From an uncultured Clostridiaceae bacterium (GTDB taxonomy: Bacteria > Bacillota > Clostridia > TANB77 > CAG-465), in NCBI GenBank assembly GCA_947381905.1, contig CANCXL010000021.1, forward strand, positions 1-32,522: a stretch of DNA of 32,522 bases, in the 5' to 3' direction. Below are positions 29,604-32,522 of this stretch, piece after piece. How positions within the stretch are numbered: position 1 is the stretch's first letter; each line of letters begins with the position of its first letter. The position numbers were made by a program, and so were the translations under genes. Below the pieces are notes generated by a model. It did no database searches. It had not been told where the DNA came from and was given only the letters and a program-made list of their open reading frames with translations.

Positions 29604-31652
29604 ATGAAAATTTTTAAGTCTAAGATAACATATGCAGTATCTGCTATTATTTTAATAGCTATAATTTGCATATGTATGGGATGTATTACAAAAAAGAGTA
29701 TAAAAACAGTAGGTTCATATGGCAAATTAGATAGAATATATAATAGTGATGAATATGAGGTAAGCGAATTACTATTTTTAAGCTTATTTCCATTTAATTT
29801 ATTTTCTGTTGCGTATGATTATAAACCTTACCAGCCATCGTATAGTCTTTCTGGTGGATCAGTAGATTGGTGGGATACTCCAACACAATGGTATAATACT
29901 AGTGGAATAAGTAGTGTAAACGGGTCAAGCTCTAGTATTAAACACTCAAATACTTCTGATGGGGCAAGTTTAAAACCGGGTGAGGATTATTCAACTACTA
30001 ATCTTCAAGTAGAAGAAGTAGACGAGGCAGATATTGTAAAAACAGATGGAGAATATATTTATTCTTTATCAGATTATGATGTTATAATTACAGATGTGAG
30101 AAATCCAGAGGATACTAAAATAGTGTCAAGAATTGAAAGTACATCATCACATATTGTACCACTTGAGATTATTCTTAATAATGATAAATTAATTATAATT
30201 AGTAAGGATACAGGAAGTAGATATAAACCATCTACTCAAGTCATGGTATATGATATTTCAGATAAAGAAAACCCAAAAAGGCAAAAACAATTCTATGTTG
30301 ACCAAAATTATTACACATCAAGAGTAGTAAATGGAAATCTATATATAATAGCATCAGGAAGATTAAGACAAAACTCAAGTAATGATGTTATAGATTATTA
30401 TACAGAAGATGGAAAAAGAGAAAAAATAGGATATAATAACATGTTCTATTTTAATGACAATGTAAGTAGTTATGAAACTATAATTGCATCATATAGTCTA
30501 GATAATGCATCACAAGGATTTGATGTAAAAGCATATTTGATGGATGTAGACAACATATATGTTTCACAAAATAATATCTACATTGAAAATGAAGAATACA
30601 AACAACTAGATAGTCTTGGAGGAACACTTTTAAAAATATTCGGCTTTAAAGGAATATATGGACTAAATAGTGATTTCGAGTATGATAATTATGACAAAAT
30701 GGCAACAATATATAAATTTTCAATAGAAGATGATGGAAAAGTTAAATATATTGCAAGAGGTCAAACAAGTGGAGAGGCTGTTGATCAATTTTCTTTTGAT
30801 GAATACAACTCTAATTTAAGAGTAGCTCTTGAAGATGAAAACGGCTCTAGAATTGTTGTTTTTGATGATAAGCTTAAAATAATTGGACAAACAGATCCAG
30901 TTGAAGAAAATGAAAATATGTATTCGTCAAGATTTGTTGGAGATAAAGCATATCTTGTAACATATAGGACTATAGATCCGTTGTTTGTATTTGATTTATC
31001 TGATCCTAAAAATCCAAGGCTAAAAGGGGAATTAAAAATACCTGGATATAGCACATATTTACATCCATATGATGAAAATCATATAATTGGTATTGGAATG
31101 CAAACAAAAGAAAGAGTTGTAAGAGACAGCAAAGGAAACGTAACCTCAACAACCGCTTCAATAATAGGTATGAAAATGGCGCTTTTTGATGTGTCAGATG
31201 TAAATAATCCAAAACAAATTTCTGAAGTTACAATTGGGGATAATAGTACAAAATCTGCTATTTTAAATAATCATAAAGCGTTATTATTTTCTAAAGAAAG
31301 AGAACTTATAGCAATACCAGTTACATCATATAAAACAGATATAACAAGTGAAGAGTACTATACAGATCCAGATATTGAGAAATTAACTAAAGGTTATATG
31401 AATAGTTTAAATCAAAAATATGTATCAGAAGGATATTTAGTATATAACATAAACATTCAAGATGGTATTAATTTAAAAGGTGTAATTACACATGATGTAG
31501 GAAATACATATAACTATTCTGGAAATTTATTAAGGGGACTATATATAAAAGACAACTTGTTTACATTATCCCAAAGCATGTTAAAAGTAAACAAACTAGA
31601 TACATTAGAACAAATAAATGTTATGAATATAAAGGAGGCAAAAAATGAATAA
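29604..31652 (+). CDS. Membrane-anchored beta-propeller domain protein
   Basis: 682 aa. An N-terminal signal-anchor helix (about 9-29; the Cys in CMGCITKK is not a good lipobox) puts the rest outside the cell. A Ser/Gly-rich linker (about 85-125) leads to a conserved start TTNLQVEEVDEADIVKTDGEYIY (parts), the hallmark of the 'Beta propeller domain' family (PF09826 type). Repeated blade-like units follow: LIIISKDTGS, MVYDISDKENPKRQ, FVFDLSDPKNPRLKGEL, ALFDVSDVNNPKQ. It is probably a surface protein binding a ligand or partner; the function is unknown. It overlaps the next gene by 8 bases. Confidence 0.85.
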   Translation: MKIFKSKITYAVSAIILIAIICICMGCITKKSIKTVGSYGKLDRIYNSDEYEVSELLFLSLFPFNLFSVAYDYKPYQPSYSLSGGSVDWWDTPTQWYNTSGISSVNGSSSSIKHSNTSDGASLKPGEDYSTTNLQVEEVDEADIVKTDGEYIYSLSDYDVIITDVRNPEDTKIVSRIESTSSHIVPLEIILNNDKLIIISKDTGSRYKPSTQVMVYDISDKENPKRQKQFYVDQNYYTSRVVNGNLYIIASGRLRQNSSNDVIDYYTEDGKREKIGYNNMFYFNDNVSSYETIIASYSLDNASQGFDVKAYLMDVDNIYVSQNNIYIENEEYKQLDSLGGTLLKIFGFKGIYGLNSDFEYDNYDKMATIYKFSIEDDGKVKYIARGQTSGEAVDQFSFDEYNSNLRVALEDENGSRIVVFDDKLKIIGQTDPVEENENMYSSRFVGDKAYLVTYRTIDPLFVFDLSDPKNPRLKGELKIPGYSTYLHPYDENHIIGIGMQTKERVVRDSKGNVTSTTASIIGMKMALFDVSDVNNPKQISEVTIGDNSTKSAILNNHKALLFSKERELIAIPVTSYKTDITSEEYYTDPDIEKLTKGYMNSLNQKYVSEGYLVYNINIQDGINLKGVITHDVGNTYNYSGNLLRGLYIKDNLFTLSQSMLKVNKLDTLEQINVMNIKEAKNE

Positions 31653-31896
31653 TAAAAAAGATTTAATAATACAAATACTATGTTATATAACATCTATTGC
31701 CTCAATTTTTACCGCAGGAATATGGTACTTATCACTAATACTTTCAATAACAACTATTATTATTTCTGTTAAATTAATTAGAAAAAAAGGAAGCATGTCT
31801 GCAAAAGCTACTATGATAATTTCTATACTTGGTATAATATCATGTGTAATGGTATATGGTATGACTATTGCAAGCATTGTTTCAGTTTATATGTAG
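31645..31896 (+). CDS. Small membrane protein, DUF4190-like (83 aa)
   Basis: It starts inside the end of the beta-propeller gene (AAAGGAGG upstream), so it is translationally coupled. Three hydrophobic helices: about 8-24, 26-44 and 55-78, with a KLIRKKGSMSAKATM loop reminiscent of DUF4190/'GxxxK' proteins. No catalytic residues are visible. It probably works in the membrane together with the beta-propeller protein and the following DUF4190 protein. Confidence 0.7.
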   Translation: MNNKKDLIIQILCYITSIASIFTAGIWYLSLILSITTIIISVKLIRKKGSMSAKATMIISILGIISCVMVYGMTIASIVSVYM

Positions 31897-31908
31897 GAGG
31901 AAAATTAT

Positions 31909-32187
31909 ATGAATATACAAATAAAGAAAAGATGTCCATATGGAGTAGCATCATTATCACTTGGAATAATGTCTATAGTTTTTTTCCTATTTTGGTGTAT
32001 TTCTATACCCACAGGAATACTTGCAATAGTTTTTGGAGTAAAAGCTAAAAAGATGGTAGATAGTAAGCTTGGTACTGCTGGAAAAGTTACAGGAATTGTA
32101 GGAATTTCAATTTGTGGTGCAATTTTATTACTATATGCTGCAATTATTGTTTTTTCTGCGTATAGTAATGGATATATATTTTATTAA
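31909..32187 (+). CDS. DUF4190 domain membrane protein (92 aa)
   Basis: Typical DUF4190 pattern: ASLSLGIMSIVFFLFWCISIPTGILAIVFGVKAKK, then GKVTGIVGISICGAILLLYA, with two to three membrane helices. RBS AGGAGG 12 bases after the previous gene. It is the last gene of the beta-propeller operon. The family function is unknown. A clean terminator follows. Confidence 0.78.
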   Translation: MNIQIKKRCPYGVASLSLGIMSIVFFLFWCISIPTGILAIVFGVKAKKMVDSKLGTAGKVTGIVGISICGAILLLYAAIIVFSAYSNGYIFY

Positions 32188-32192
32188 TATTT

Positions 32193-32227
32193 AAATAAAC
32201 TGGTATTTAGTACCAGTTTATTTTTTC
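32193..32227 (+). terminator. Rho-independent terminator
   Basis: AAATAAACTGGTA (32193-32205) pairs perfectly with TACCAGTTTATTT (32211-32223) around TTTAG, followed by more T. Confidence 0.9.
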
Positions 32228-32282
32228 TATATTATTGAGAATTTTTACTCTTTGATATATCATTAATATATGGTGATTGAAA

Positions 32283-32522
32283 ATGAAATCAAAAACAAGA
32301 GATAATAAGAAGATATTAATTAACATACTAAAATTTTTTATTTTAGCAATAGTGCTGGGAGTTTGTATTTGGCTTATTGTAGAATTATTTCCAATTATGA
32401 AGAATATTTCGACTCAGGATGGACAAATTGAATTTAAAAATAAAATAGATAGTATGGGAATACTAGGGAAATCTTTGGCAGTTACGCGATCGCCATTTGA
32501 CCATTTGGCATTTTTTTGTAAG
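32283..32522 (+). CDS. N-terminal fragment of a TVP38/TMEM64 (DedA-like) membrane protein
   Basis: The ATG at 32283 follows GGTGATTG. 80 codons are open to the window end. After a basic start there is one membrane helix (about 18-38, ILAIVLGVCIWLIV), then LFPIMKNISTQDGQIEFKNKIDSMGILGK, which fits the region before the conserved core of TVP38/SNARE-associated family proteins. The expected next segment, hydrophobic with LQVLQVVIA...PGEP, is absent. Instead SLAVTRSPFDHLAFFCK follows, from about base 32472, probably chimeric sequence. The gene is incomplete. Confidence 0.55.
   Translation, partial: MKSKTRDNKKILINILKFFILAIVLGVCIWLIVELFPIMKNISTQDGQIEFKNKIDSMGILGKSLAVTRSPFDHLAFFCK

Noticed and set aside
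31842-32048. 68-residue frame across two DUF4190-like genes
   Set aside because: Out of frame with both, no start signal, aromatic-rich nonsense.

Overview
The window looks like one whole contig from a very A+T-rich, anaerobic low-GC Gram-positive bacterium of the class Clostridia. Supporting signs are strong AGGAGG-type ribosome binding sites, AGA/ATA-rich codon use, rubrerythrin, a flavin reductase-rubredoxin fusion, many DUF families common in Clostridia, and short intergenic gaps closed by hairpin terminators. Nearly all genes are on the + strand; only a Q-rich small protein and a glycosyltransferase are on the - strand. Bases 1-50 are Illumina P7/TruSeq adapter, and the last ~50 bases also look non-native. 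The two edge genes (a DUF4097 C-terminus and a TVP38/DedA-like N-terminus) are therefore cut by the assembly.

Layout. 0.05-1.1 kb: DUF4097 tail, a small unknown gene, a 2-deoxyribosyltransferase-like gene and a gene remnant. 1.1-4.5 kb: response regulator, BcrA-type ABC ATPase, ABC-2 permease and histidine kinase, a peptide-antibiotic sensing and resistance module with a three-repeat operator. 4.6-6.0 kb: small membrane and zinc-ribbon genes mixed with three broken genes. 6.0-9.6 kb: DUF5131 radical-SAM-type protein, MmcQ/YjbR protein, then a probable operon DUF3781 - GyrI-like - DUF1848 behind a promoter that carries a LexA-like box. 9.6-12.3 kb: TspO, an Lsa/CplR-like ABC-F protein, an acetyltransferase and a small unknown. 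12.4-14.3 kb and 18.6-20.4 kb: two YtrA-type modules (GntR regulator, ABC ATPase, ABC-2 permease), each with palindromic operators on its promoter. 14.5-18.5 kb: cardiolipin synthase, ferredoxin-like protein, TfoX-N protein, a DUF3592-like membrane protein, an XRE-DUF2975 regulator and a small partner. 20.5-24.0 kb: acetyltransferase, P-loop kinase, alpha/beta hydrolase, membrane protein, deoC and the flavin reductase-rubredoxin. 24.1-25.0 kb: SdpR/SdpI-like pair with two identical operator cores around its promoter. 25.1-28.7 kb: DHH phosphoesterase, Nudix hydrolase, Q-rich protein, 40-residue membrane peptide, GT4 glycosyltransferase. 28.9-32.5 kb: rubrerythrin, a membrane-anchored beta-propeller protein with two small DUF4190-like membrane proteins, and the truncated TVP38-like gene.

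Taken together, the region is rich in self-protection functions: three ABC exporter modules each with its own regulator, an SdpRI-type immunity pair, a ribosome-protecting ABC-F protein, a GyrI-like putative detoxifying protein, and oxidative-stress proteins. I see no rRNA, tRNA, CRISPR array, transposase, integrase or phage structural gene. The least explained part is the 6.0-9.6 kb cluster, which I rank highest for follow-up.
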